From: Cristatella mucedo
Lineage: Eukaryota; Bryozoa; Phylactolaemata; Cristatellidae
DNA: 64,000 bases
Assembly (NCBI GenBank): GCA_009760855.2
Contig: WPIO01000129.1
Coordinates: forward strand, 310,001 to 374,000
Reading direction: 5' to 3'
The notes beneath the pieces were generated by a model. The model worked only from the letters and a program-made list of their open reading frames with translations. It was not told the DNA's origin and did no database searches. Of the stretch, positions 13,346-25,100 are shown one piece after another; the stretch's first letter is position 1; each line of letters opens with the position of its first letter. The translations under genes were made by a program, and so were the position numbers.

Positions 13346-14619
13346 GAGAATTTTAGTACGTCGTCTTTGTAATGAGGCCATCCAACATCTCACCTTTATT
13401 ATTGTGGCTATTTTGAGATTATGACACTGTCATTGGATTATGGGCTGTTGCGATTTATGATAGCGGTATTTAAGTAACGGGTGGCAAAGGCCCGAGGAGT
13501 CAGGTCGAGGACGCCGGGCGGGCAGGCAGTCGCGTACTGACCCGCTGCGGCGACCGTGTGAATAAACGTCTTTGAGCCCGCTTTGGTGTCCTGGGTGGTA
13601 TCGCGTACCTGCCACTTAGGGAATGTCAAACTCAATTATTACCGTTGTTAATATTGTTACTATTGTTATTATTGACCAGGTGCGCTCTACTGTCGTAGGG
13701 CGGCGAAGACGTGGGGCCTCTACTGCTGCTCACAGCAAATCCACCGGATATTGGCGGAGTAAAGCATCAACTTGGATTGCATATTACAATAAACTATCTT
13801 TTAAGCATACCCACAAAATTGTGTGCCATTTCGCGAGGGAGTTCACAACGGTGCTAAGCAATTGACTGCAATCACCGGAGAAGCATTACCTAATGTAACG
13901 TATCTCCTCTGTGCTTCTTCAGGCTGAAACTGGGCGTATTACTCAGAACGTGTTTTTCCTTCACTGCTAATGTACAGTGACTAAACAAGCATTTGATTAT
14001 ACGCGAGCGCTATCCAAAAGTATTGTTATAATTACTCAGCAAATAATTATGGTAAATAGGTACACTCACAACTAAGAAAACGCTCATCCCACCAAGGACT
14101 TACATCAGTTTAGCAGTTGGATAGAACAACGTTTTCTACCTGGAAAATATGTCCGCTATATTCTTATAAAACTGGGCGATCTAATTAACCTGCAGTTTCG
14201 CATAGAAATTAAGAAACATGCTCCAGTAGACAAGAGAATTTCTGTGTCTGAGAAATCATTAAATTATAATTGCTTGCTTTCACGACACTGAACAAGTTAA
14301 CTACGTGATTAAAGCACTAATGAAATGGAAATGAAAGTCTTGATGGTTTACTGTAGTTAGATGGATTAATACAAGCAGCCAGCTGTATCTTCCTCTGCTA
14401 GGAAAGCATTTCGACCGGCTAATTTTTGACTACTCCAATTTAGGAGGGCATGAGCATGACGCTACGGCACCATGCGTCCATCGTGACCTAGTTTTTGGTC
14501 TGAGCCGTGCAGGCCGCCAGACTGACTGTCGACATTACAGTTCGACTTCAACCGCCGCTTGACGTCAGTATAAATTGATTTGCAAAAATTAGGCTGAACG
14601 TGGAATTTACGATAGTTTA
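13346..14619. other. No gene recognised
   Basis: AT-rich sequence with a short TTATTGTTAC-type run at 13634-13675. No supported feature. Confidence 0.5.
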
Positions 14620-14700
14620 TCTCAACGTGCCTAGAGAGAGATTCAGTTCTCTGAGGGCACTATGCAAATATATTATTACTATTATTTTTAATATTGTAAA
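14620..14700 (+). mobile_element. SINE family C 3' end
   Basis: GTGCCTAGAGAGAGATTCAG is followed by TTCTCTGAGGGCACTATGC and an ATT-repeat tail. This is the 3' domain also seen near 53.56 and 53.72 kb. No head is recognisable upstream. Confidence 0.7.
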
Positions 14701-15249
14701 AATTATTAGGTTAGACTCACCACTATCAATAACGCGCTTTTCGTCAGTTAATTGGCTGACCGTGTGCTGTAGAAGAATAGGCCCGATCAATTGCTGCAAA
14801 TTGATGTGCATTGCAGTAGATAAGCTGATGTGATATGGTTGGAAACTATGTTGATGGATTTTAAACACAATGCACTTTCACGTGAAATCTAAATTAAAGC
14901 TTTTTTGACCTTCAAATCTTTGGTCCAAGATTCTATCCCTAAGACAGCAGCATTACCATTGGGCTCCTGGTTTTAAATAACAACCCCCAAAGGATTCCTC
15001 TCCCTCAAGTCTGCAAAACTCTTCGACGTCTCTATTCAAGGCGGCCACGAGTGACCTCATCCTAAGATTCGTCACTCAGTCAAAGAAGACTATTGGTTCA
15101 CTAGACCCTATTATCACTTTCTGACTTATATGATATACACATATATTCTACTCTATGATGTATTAACCTATTGCTGCCATGCATAACTGACATAACAAAT
15201 ATGCTATGATCTTCGGGTCTTGCCCCTACACCTTTCAAATAGGCTGTTG

Positions 15250-16712
15250 CTTGGCCACCAATTACAAAAGCAGCACCAGACCAAGAGAATTTGAGAAGCT
15301 TCCGCCCAGTATCTCTTCTACCATTCGTATCAAAGACACTGGGACGAATTGTAGCAGATCAGCTGAGCTCTTCCGTTTAAACTGAAAACCCAACAAGTAG
15401 GTTTAAGTGTGCTTTTAGAACTAATCTCTCCAAAGATTCAGCATTCCTTCGAGTTTATAACGACCTTCTCATGAATGCAGACATAAGTAAAATTTGTCTG
15501 CTTGTTTCGTTTGACCTTTCTACAGCACTCGGTACTATTGATCACCGAGGCCTTCTCTAGTACTTTTGATCTCGCTTGGGACTCACCAGCTCTGCACTAA
15601 AATGGCGAGACTCTTAGAGACTTCTCAGTACAAGACTCTCGAGTATTGATAAGAATAAGAAAAAGATTACCCAAGGAACTACAGAAGTATAGGGTACCTC
15701 GGGGCTCTTCGCTTGGTCGGCTTCTAGTCACACTCTATTCACTTCCGCTTGCCTACGTCATCACCAAGCACAATCTAGGCATTCACTTCTATGCAGATGA
15801 CACTCGGTTTTATATTGGCTTTGACCCCCAGCTCTCCAGCAAGTTGAATTATGTCGTCTGCGGTGAAAGATGTATTGCTGACATCCGTGTGTGGAAGCCA
15901 TCACTCGTTCTCAAATTGAATGACGATAAAACCAACTTACTAGTGATGGGCTACAAGTGTGACTCAGGAATTGAACGAACGTAACACTCAAAATCGGCTC
16001 TGCCAGCATATCCTCTGTTGCCTATGCACAAAAGCTAGATGTCCTACTCCAAAGCGAGCTTTCACTGTACGACCACATCAGCTCCACCGACAAATCTCAA
16101 TTTCAGCAACTCACTGCTTGCTGGTCTACCGGCTTGTGCAATCAGGTGCTTACTGTTGGTGCAAAACGTTGCAGCTAGACTTGTCTGCCGTGAGCGTCGC
16201 AGTTGCTACGTCATACCACTTCTCGCCGACCTGCACTTGCTTCCTATCAAGCAGTGCATTGACTTTTAAGTTCTGTCACTCACTTTTAGGTTCCTTCATT
16301 CTCAGGCTCCAACCAATTTATCGGAATTACTCCCCTCCAGGCTATGCATCTGGTGTGACTTCAATCACTTATCTATCACTTAGCTATGCTCCCAGAGCCT
16401 AGATCTTCCTTCCTGATGACGTCACAACATACCCTGAATTTATGGCATTTCAAAAGAAGCCTAAAACTCACCTGGTTATAACAGCATTTATACGATTCTT
16501 TGGATTACTCCTCTGTGTGCTTTTGTGAGCTGTCACTGTACATGCTGTCCCTAATCAGGTTTTACATGTTGAAATTGTGCATGGCACCTCTAACCATGTC
16601 ATTCATCTTGGATCTGTGCATGCTTCTAATAATAATTTGATCGTGGTTTCTGTACACCATACGTAAATTGCCTAGAAAAAAAGATAAAGTTCTCTTAGGG
16701 CTTTATCTAAAG
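15250..16712 (+). pseudogene. L2/CR1-like LINE reverse transcriptase, decayed
   Basis: Broken reading frames preserve ordered reverse transcriptase landmarks. A conserved FRPVSLLPFVSKTLGR block lies near 15300, a degraded DLSTALGTIDH block near 15510, and the catalytic FYADDT box near 15786-15803, followed by CIADIRVWKPS and LNDDKTNLLVMG. Multiple frameshifts and stops separate them. The longest frame (15646-15984) covers only the YADD region. The 3' end at 16664-16712 (TTGCCTAGAAAAAAAGATAA, then GTTCTCTTAGGGC) is the same stem-forming tail carried by SINE family C. The endonuclease half is not recognisable upstream. The copy is dead and older than the copy at 30.6 kb. Confidence 0.85.
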
Positions 16713-18748
16713 GTACTGCAACAGCTGCTGCCTTGATTGCAGAGCCACCCAGCTATCAATCTGGCAGACGCACCTGAGCCCAGTGTAATGGAACAGCTCA
16801 ATTTCAGGGGCCGGCCCGAGAAGAGCTCAGAATACCTCGCCTGCCACAGCTCGGAGCAACGTTCCCCTGTTGGAATAAAAGAGTCGCTTGATTCTAGTGC
16901 AAGCCGTGCACTCTCAGTGACTTGTCTGCCCACAACTGCTCCTACGTAAGAAGTCGTCCACTCACCATTAAGCGGCTTGTAGCTGCTAGTATGGGCCGGA
17001 CATGTGGATGGCAAGAAAAGGTCGGAAGGTCGAAGACCGACAGGCAAATCTGTAGCATCAGGACGAATTTGCCAGTCGCTACCGATTCCGGCGAACTGTC
17101 GTTATTGTCTGTGAAGCTATCGAACCCATACCTTTTGGATCTGTCGAGAATCGATACTAGAACTCATGCGAGAGTTCGGGTTTGCCCATTTATTGTTGGC
17201 TGGTGATATGCTCTTGTTTCTTGAAGAATTCTTCTCTCTTTAGGCTTTCTTGTCTTGTCAGCATCGGCTAGATAATGTAAATTGGTTAGTAAACTTACCT
17301 AGTTACTTTTAATCTAATCATTCATTCAATCTCAAGACTCACTGAAGTGGAGAAGGATAGCATCGCTTGACGACTAGATTACCACTGCCGGTGTGCAAGT
17401 TTATGCTAATTAAAATTTCCGCCCAATATGTCCGACGAAATATAATTTTGGAAATGTATTAAATTAATATTTTGAAGTAATCACGGTTTTCCCAATGTAC
17501 TAGTTTTTGGGGCACCTGTAATCCATAAACTACTAATTTCACGCTAAGCTAGGCAAGTATTTAAAGTGAAACTGCGTATAGCCTATCCGTTTCAGCCTTA
17601 TTGTGACCTAGTGATCACGAAGCATTGAGCAATTTCGCTGCAATTGCCTTTTATATTTACGTGATGGCCGCCTGCTATTCAGTCTTTCTAATCAGTAATT
17701 TGCTTACACTAGAGCATGAAATTTTGCTTCTATCTTTGAATTGCTGAAGAGCAGCCGATCCCACGGTCTTGTAAAAGATAGAACACGGTTAATGAAACCT
17801 GGCAAATCTCGTAAGAGGGCGAGCTTGATCTGCTACAGAAACGTTGCCACCGCTTGGCAACCTGCTCGATTTGAATTAGTGATGTGAGCAGAAGTTTTTG
17901 CCCTTTAGGACACCAACTCCTCTGCTGTCACTTATATATTAGTGCATACTAAATTTGACAGCTTCTGAATCGAAGAACTTGTCGCTCACAGTGACTCTGC
18001 GTCGCTGAGCTCGGCGTGCTTTACAGCTCTTCCAGCCAGATGTCAGCATTGTGCATCTTTCTAATAGTTGCCAACTTCACGACCCAAAAATCAATTATGT
18101 AAAATTCAATTTAAAGACTAGAGAATCCTCAGCAACCTGAGTGGAAGCCGATACTTTTGCTTATTGCGTAGATGTCCATAGGACCGAAGAGGCCACACCA
18201 GCTGGCCATACCACAGCGCGGCTGTCCTGTTCGTTTGCAAGTCAATTAATCCATTCACTAAAATAAGTCGAAATCTGCTAGCTTGCCTTAGCCAGCCATA
18301 GATTGTAAATATCTTGGTAAGGAAACTCACTTCGTTATTAGACTAATACATTGCATTGCATTGCATTATGCATTGCTTAGTCTTCTTATTTACAGACGCT
18401 AATAATTTCCCAAGCTTTCAGGCATACTGCGAGTCACCTTTGCGATGCCATGTAAAGCAATGGTAATCTATCAAAAGCTGCATGGATGATAGGGTTCGGC
18501 TAATTATGTCCACGCAAATGCGTGTTGCCCTGAAGCTTCGTGTGAGCTTGACATTGGTTAACATCAGAGGCGAAGTGAAACCTCTCGGCACCTATGGATA
18601 AAGCTGCAAATGGCGCCTCCTCCCTCATCAAAATTAGCTGAAAAATAGCTCCACCCCAGAAGAAATGCAGAAAACACACCTTTGCAGGTACATCGAGTCG
18701 AGAAAGTTTTGTGAACTGCAGTAAAAGTACAAGTGAGCCATTACAGCT
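16713..18748. other. No gene recognised
   Basis: A short (ATTGC)n run lies at 18352-18375. Open frames are short (up to 114 codons at 16703-17047 on the minus strand) and unrecognised. Confidence 0.45.
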
Positions 18749-19168
18749 TTAACTTGGGAGAATCGTTCTGGCCTTGAACGCGGCAAACTGGTCTATTACT
18801 GTTTGAAAGTCAGTATTTTCCAGTGTTTCTTTCTCTACGCTTAACAGGGCCACATCAGGAAGTCTATCTTGCCCCAATTATGCTCTCAGGTAAGACAGGA
18901 CTATTTTCAGCTCGCTAAAGGAACGTTCACAACTAGCAACTGATGCAGCTATGGTGAGAAGAACTTGCAAGGCAACTCTGAAATTAGTAAACACGTGGGC
19001 TGCGTAACCGACGATCAAAGACATGAGTTCCGGAGGTGTCTTTAGTGCCGAGTTGTAACGCATACGCCAACGATAAAAACACGGCGTATGATAATCTGCA
19101 CTCAGCGCTAACAACAAAACCGTATTAGTAAAAGCAGAACAGTAGCCTGTATTTGACGGCTGACACAC
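18749..19168 (-). pseudogene. hAT-superfamily transposase C-terminus, remnant
   Basis: On the minus strand the frame encodes the hAT C-terminal dimerisation region. FRVALQVLLTIAASVASCER is followed by SFSELKIVLSYLRA, which matches the family signature (LRILLT.PV.VAS.ERSFSKLK..K.YLRS). One in-frame TAA (about 18875) follows YLRA. Beyond it the same frame continues with QDRLPDVALLSVERETLEN and TDFQTVIDQFAAFKAR, again typical of the hAT end. So this is a single-stop relic of the last 140 or so residues. The catalytic core, BED finger and terminal inverted repeats are not visible. It could equally be a domesticated hAT-derived fragment, but the stop argues against that. Confidence 0.88.
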
Positions 19169-19499
19169 TGGAGGCTTCCAGCCGACTTGCTAACAAACTT
19201 ACAGCAGCTCACGGTCAGCGCTACACTCACCGCCCGGCAGACCGTTGCTCCAGTAGAGCGACTGCGGTCAGGCACAAGCCTTATATAATAGCAGCCTGGT
19301 CATAAGTAACACATGTAAAATGACTCTCATCAGCCTCGGCTTACCCTATTTATCTCGTAAGCGTTCCTATTCAGCGGCAAAGCTCTTCGTTCTTAATCGG
19401 GGCTCAGCTGTCAGGCTCCTAGTTCACAATCGCGGAGCATTGCAGTTGTACGCTGCAAGGACCGGATGAGCACTGGATTGTGCGACCGGCTGGCACAGT

Positions 19500-19800
19500 T
19501 TTAAGCCTAGTTTGAATGGTCAAATAGTGTGCCGGCGGTCAGCCGCGGCACGCTGGCTCGCCCTTGACGCGGCGTAGCCGTAGGCCGAGCTTGGAGCAAG
19601 CGTAGCAGGCCACCTGTGCCTGGCAGGTTGTGGCGAGCGGACGGGAATGGCAGTCGGCGCGCGGGCGGAGGGGTGAACGGCGGCTGCATGCTTCTCGCGC
19701 TGCGAGCGCCGGCCGAATACGCGGCGGCGTTCTGAAGCTCCCTCGGGGTGTCCGCGTCGTCGTCGCGTATATGCGCCAGAGCGCGTAGCTACAGCTTGGC
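19500..19800. other. CpG-rich block
   Basis: A GC-rich, CpG-dense 300-base island flanked by AT-balanced sequence. Overlapping Arg/Ala/Pro-rich frames on the minus strand are compositional. No gene is supported. Confidence 0.4.
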
Positions 19801-19957
19801 GCAAGGACTTGCTTGAAATCAAGTTTGACATTCGCACAGTAAATTTTTTTTTCAAATGTGCTCAACCCTTCTGCTTTTGGCGCCCCCTTGAGCTTGGCGC
19901 CCGGGGACATCTGTGGCTCTTGCCCACGCCTTGCTGCACCTCTGATTTACATAAGAA

Positions 19958-20190
19958 TGTACTTGATAAAGCGCCCTCAGATAACTTAATCTCTTTGTAG
20001 GCGCTTACTAGAAGAACTAGACTAACTATAAGAATGTGTCGCATCTTGTAGGAACCAAGGCATTAATCCTTAAGTCTTGTGTACAGTTTCTTTTGCAGCG
20101 AGTGGTAAAGCTCCAGGATAGAAACTTGGTTCCTATACCTCGTAGGTCGCCGTGCAGAGAAACTATTATTATTCTTATAATCATTATCTC
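19958..20190 (-). mobile_element. SINE family C
   Basis: On the minus strand the 3' tail AAGCGCCTACAAAGAGATTA then AGTTATCTGAGGGCGCTTTA matches the family C tail at 53.56 and 53.72 kb. The body toward 20190 is less certain. Confidence 0.65.
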
Positions 20191-20865
20191 TCTTCTCCCA
20201 AAAGCTAGCCTTGGCATTGTCTCTTTTTCCTCATAAGGCTCAGTTGGTGGAGCGTTCTAACACCCATTAAGTTACGCGTGTGCGATATCCTCTGAAATCT
20301 TGAGGTCTTTCGTAATGATATCGCGTGCAAGCATGTACAACGTGGTTGAAATAGCGCCGAAGAAGGTCAGGTAATAAACATAGGTTGAACACTAGTTTGA
20401 ATCTTTCAAAAGGCCACGTGGCCGCGTGCTTGCACCGCGGCTCGTCTTGCCAATCGTGGTCGCGATCTTAACGACGGCCTCGCCTGCTGATCCATTCACT
20501 CCAATAGCTTGTCCCCGTCTGAATCTAATCCTGTCGCTGCATGCAACTCTCCTCACATTTACCATAGCATCACAGGGAGGGCAGCCTAGGGGCACCGCCA
20601 TCCCACCAGTAGCGGACTTACGAGCTGGCCAATACGTCCGCGTCCAGCTGCAGAAGAGTTTACGGCTAGCAATAGCTGGCGACTTGCAGCTGCTGTCGGT
20701 ATACAGTGCTTGCTGCGCGTTCGCTAGCGTACGCAGCTGTCGATTTCACTTCCGACGCGATACTCTGCTTGACTTGACACTCTCACGCTCTGGCAATTCG
20801 CAAGGAACTCGAGCAGCTCTAGCAGCTCAGTACAATTGCCGACGAACGGCCCAAGCTGGCGGGGC
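20191..20865. other. No gene recognised
   Basis: Mixed composition, becoming GC-rich after 20400. A 187-codon plus-strand frame (20426-20989) runs into the poly-G tract, is low in recognisable content and has no motif. Confidence 0.4.
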
Positions 20866-20906
20866 AGGGGCGGGGCGGGGGCGGGGGGGGGGGGGGGGGG
20901 GGGGGA
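20866..20906 (+). repeat. G-rich homopolymer tract
   Basis: GGGGC-type units lead into an uninterrupted run of about 25 G. The tract has G-quadruplex-forming potential and lies 1.2 kb upstream of the receptor start codon. A second G-rich cluster (GGGACGGGACGGGACGGGG) lies at about 21244-21263. Confidence 0.9.
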
Positions 20907-21139
20907 ATTTGATAACTACCGAACTCATAGCTGCAACCTACCATTTTAAAGAAACGATGACCTACGAGGGCTGGCTGCTGGCCTGCTAGTTCTCAATGTT
21001 GGCGGGCAAGATGCGCCCTCTTTTTTCTTTTAGAAAATTCTCGTAGCTTTGGATTCCCGAAGTCACTCGGTGACAGAAGGACAGGAGGATTGACGCCGAC
21101 CACGGCGCGCAAAGTCACCAACCGCCACACAAAAAAAAG

Positions 21140-22108
21140 AAATATTGGCTCGAGCTTCCGCAGCTCCTGCGGACACGAAGAAACGGCGAGCCAGTGAAAT
21201 AGCGTGGCAGCGCGACCGCGGCAGAGCGATCCCACGGGGGGGGGACGGGACGGGACGGGGAGGCGCTGCAAGGAGACGGCAGCTCGACCCACACGGGCCA
21301 GCCAAACGACTAGCCCCTTACCGGAAGCACCCGACTGCACCCACGACGCCTAGGTATGCAGGGCGTTTGACGAAGACGAGCAGAAGCCGTGCCTCGCCCG
21401 CAGTAGAAGCGCGCGGCGCTCCGCTGACTGTACACCGCGGCCCGCCCAGCCCCTTCAGCCGCAGCAGCCGCCGCCGCCGCCGTGCAGAGGCTCCTGGCTT
21501 GAGCAGGCGCTCTGCGAAGGCCACTCGGGCGGGCGAGTCGCGCTTCTTGCACCGCGTCAGATGCCTGCCTTAGCAATGGGCACCGCGCGGCGTCAGCAGG
21601 TGGAGCGGTCGGTAGCTCGCCAGATCAAAGCCGGCTGGTCAGCTGAGGATACCCCGCAGCGGAGCCGGGAAGGAGGCTGTGTTGCTACGCAATGGCGGGG
21701 AACGCAAAGTGACGTCGCTTGCCACGCCTCTCATTCCGAGTGGCGTGATATCGCCCGATCCACTGAATGAAATGGAAAAGTCCCTTACATTCACCTCCCG
21801 CTGAAGTTTTCATGCCTAGGAATAGATAGAAAGCCTCCCAATTCTAATAATTATAAGTAAAAACTAACAATTATTACTATAAATTTTATTTTATTACATT
21901 TGCTTGCTCCTATTCTTTTAAATACATATTTATAGCAAACAAGGGAGGTGAATGCATCGGCGTCGGCTGCCCCGCCTGGTCTTCCGAGCGCCCAGCCGTA
22001 GTAGTTAGTATTTACGCGACCGGCGTTCGTAGTAGGCCACATATCAGTCACGACCTTGCACGGAGCCGAGCGTCGCCGCAACTAGCCGTCGTAGTCGCCT
22101 TGGCAGCC
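21140..22108 (+). promoter_or_regulatory. CpG-rich 5' flank of the LDLR-family gene
   Basis: The region up to the start codon at 22109 is CpG-dense at 21140-21760, AT-rich at 21780-21940, and again CpG-rich at 21950-22108. No TATA box is evident close to the start codon, so a CpG-type TATA-less promoter is likely. The 5'UTR probably begins within 21950-22108, but the transcription start cannot be placed from sequence alone. Confidence 0.55.
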
Positions 22109-22178
22109 ATGCAGCTCGTACCGCTTCTGCTTCTTGCGGCGCTGGGCTGCGCCTTCGCCGCGGTCAGCGGCTTTCGAG
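22109..22178 (+). CDS. LDLR: LDLR-family exon 1: signal peptide
   Basis: [20 protein letters not shown] is a classical cleavable signal peptide. The donor is GAG/GTAAGC and the exon ends in phase 1. Confidence 0.92.
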
Positions 22179-25100
22179 GTAAGCCTCGTGGTCGACTTCG
22201 TCGAACGGGGGAGGGGGTCACCCAGATTTTTCCCGACCTCGCTCGTCGCCGGGCCGCTCGTTGGTAACCGCATCGCGCCTTTTCAGTGCTCGCCGCGCCG
22301 AGCTGCCGCCGTCGCGCATGCCAGCGGGCCGTCCTAAATTCGTTAGAAACGTTTCAGCCCCTACGAAATTTGAAATGAGCTCCTGCTCTGGCAGACTGCG
22401 GCGGCTCGCGAAATACGGAAAGGGCAATGCAGTGACGGAGAGGTGCGCTTTTTGTCCAATAACGCTGCGCTGCTTGAAGCCAACCAATGTCCATTTTCGT
22501 AGGGATGTGCGGGAACCAGGCAACCGAATTTCACTGCGTCGGAGACGGCAAGTGCATCCCTCGCGCGTGGACGTGCGACGGCGCGGCCGACTGTAGCGAC
22601 GGGGAAGACGAGGACAGCCGACTATGCAGTAAATACGCCCGCTTCCTGGCGGCTTCCTTGTGCCGCTGTCGCTGCACTGAGCGGCGACCCATTTTAGTGC
22701 GCTCGCACGCTGCCGGCGGCGACTGACCCACTGAGCGATGCTCGCGGCCCCGGCGAGACCGGTAATGTGAAATATGATGGGGGGGGGGGGCCGTGCGGGC
22801 TCGCGTCTCATTGGCTGCTCGGAGATCACCAGAGGCATCCTCATCATTCCGGTAGAATGTTGATTGCCTCTGATCAACGATTGGCGCCCTGGCTCTGCCG
22901 ATATTTCTGGGGGGCGGGGGGGGGGCCTCAGCTAAGCCTTTCATCCAGAATTGCCTCCCAGCAAGTTGCAACCACCCAGGCAGCCACTATAGTTGCTCTT
23001 GCAGTTCATCGTATCTTCGGATCCACACGGAACTGTCTCCCCATAGGCCCCCTCCAGCTTTCGGCAGTGTGCATGCCGACCAGCCGTGACTGACTGGGCT
23101 AGGAGGATTAACAGCAATTACCGACTTAACTTCCCTCTGAGGCAATGGAATGGCGCCTTTACGAAACTTTTAGCAAGTAGGGAAGCAGTGTGAGAGATAG
23201 GGATGGGCAGAGGCCGAGAGAGTGAGTGAGCAAGCGAGTGAGTGACAAATAAGAGACAAACGCTCAAGCACAGCCAGCTATCTTGGTTGCCACAGTGTGC
23301 TGCTGCCATGAGCGATCCATCTGTACTCGTGGTAGGACGGCTTCCATCGCAGGTCAGCTGCCTGAAGGCTCTGCTGTTGATATAGGCAGTGCCACTCCTA
23401 GTCAACTCTCTCCACAGTTGTTTACCCTGTTGCCTGCGCGAGGTGGGCGTTTTCGAGAGCCCGCTTTCTGGCTACTCTCCACCTTGACTTTCTTCCTTCG
23501 TAGAAGCCTTTATGCTGTAACGTCTCAGCTTGTGTCCTATCTCGAGACATTGCTAGGTGCTGAGCAAATATTGCTCCAGTCTTTATCGGTGCTCCATTGA
23601 CGTAATCTAATCCATGGCTTCTACCACACCCACTCTTCGTGGCATCTGGCTAATGGAACCCAAGAATGCCGCTGGACGCTAGTTAAAAACAGTTTATAAA
23701 AGGCAGAGTTGCACTTGACTTCGGAAAGATCGGTGCAGCCCATAAAACGTAGCCGCGAGATCTAGCTACTGTCCCAAATGACATCAGCCCAGGTTATTAA
23801 GGGCTTAATTTGTTTCACGAGCAAGGCTGCATGGGCTGGTGACTATGTTCAATTCTCAATGTGCTGTGTTTCCTTTCTGTAGCCAGTCAATGTAACGTAA
23901 CGCAGTATCAGTGCAAACGAAGTGGACGATGCATCGAAAGTCAGTGGCTCTGTGATGGCATGTGTAACTGCAGAGACCAGTGCGATGACGAGGACCATTC
24001 TCTCTGCGGTGAGTGCAGCAGCAGCGCTGCAGTTGGTCTCCTGCTGGCTGGCTGGCCGGCTTGCTTCTTGCTCCTGTCCGGATCGGTCCTCTTAGCATGA
24101 GGCCTGCTCACAACGTAAAGGCTCTGCGATCTAAGGGGCTTAATTCGGAATGGCAGAATATGCAACAAAGGTGAGACCTAGGGCCACGCAGCAGGTGCCT
24201 TGATAAGACTGTTTGCATTTCCCAGTGGATACGGGCATGCGGTGGTGTGTCTTACGTTGGCACTGTTTAGCAGCATGGCATAATGTCGTGTTATGCGGTG
24301 TGGCATGTCGTCGTCACCGTGGCCACAGAAAAGCACATGTAGGTGTCAATTTTAACCTGCCCCTGAGACGTTTAATGCAATCTCGATCACAAGACGGTGT
24401 GCTTGGATGCGCGTTGAAATTTCCTCTTGCAGCCAACCGAACATGTGGTTCTGACCAGTTCAGCTGCAGCGCCGGCCAGTGCATCAGCTTGCAGTGGAAG
24501 TGCGATGGCAAGAGGGACTGCACCAACGGTGCCGATGAGGACCCGAACTTGTGCGGTACGTCACGTGCTGGTAGGCTCTGCACTCGGTTCCCACTCAACA
24601 TCCTGAGGTTGTACCACGTGTACTCCTCGAGCTGCCGTCGTAAAAACTTGACTGTTTCAGCTTGGAAACTCTCCTTCATATTCTGCCTTGTTCTTTAACT
24701 GTACTTTCGCCACTGTATTATGCCCTAGACTGCTCAGTGTACACAGCCGTATATGGTGCAACCAGCAGGTGCATTGTTGCCTGCAGCTCGGGGAGAGTGA
24801 TACGGGCATGGTAAACCATAATAAAACCTAAAGCTAATTTCAATCGAGTCGTCCCCTGGGTGGCAATCACGTTTACTTGCATGTCGAACGATTGCAGGTT
24901 CATCGGCCATCACCTGTCCGCAGGCACTGTTCTCGTGTTCCGACGGCAAGCGCTGCATATCCCAGCGGTGGGTATGTGATGGAGAAAATGACTGCGCCGA
25001 CGGTTCTGACGAGGCCACGGCGGACTGCAGACGGTCTGGAAGGCAGTGCCCTGCTGATCAGTTTCGCTGTGTGGATGGCTCCAGGTGCATTCCTACCAGC

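Noticed and set aside
12422-13372. 316-codon Arg/Pro/Ser-rich plus-strand frame
   Set aside because: It lies in CpG-rich DNA where stop codons are rare; other frames are also open and no domain is visible.
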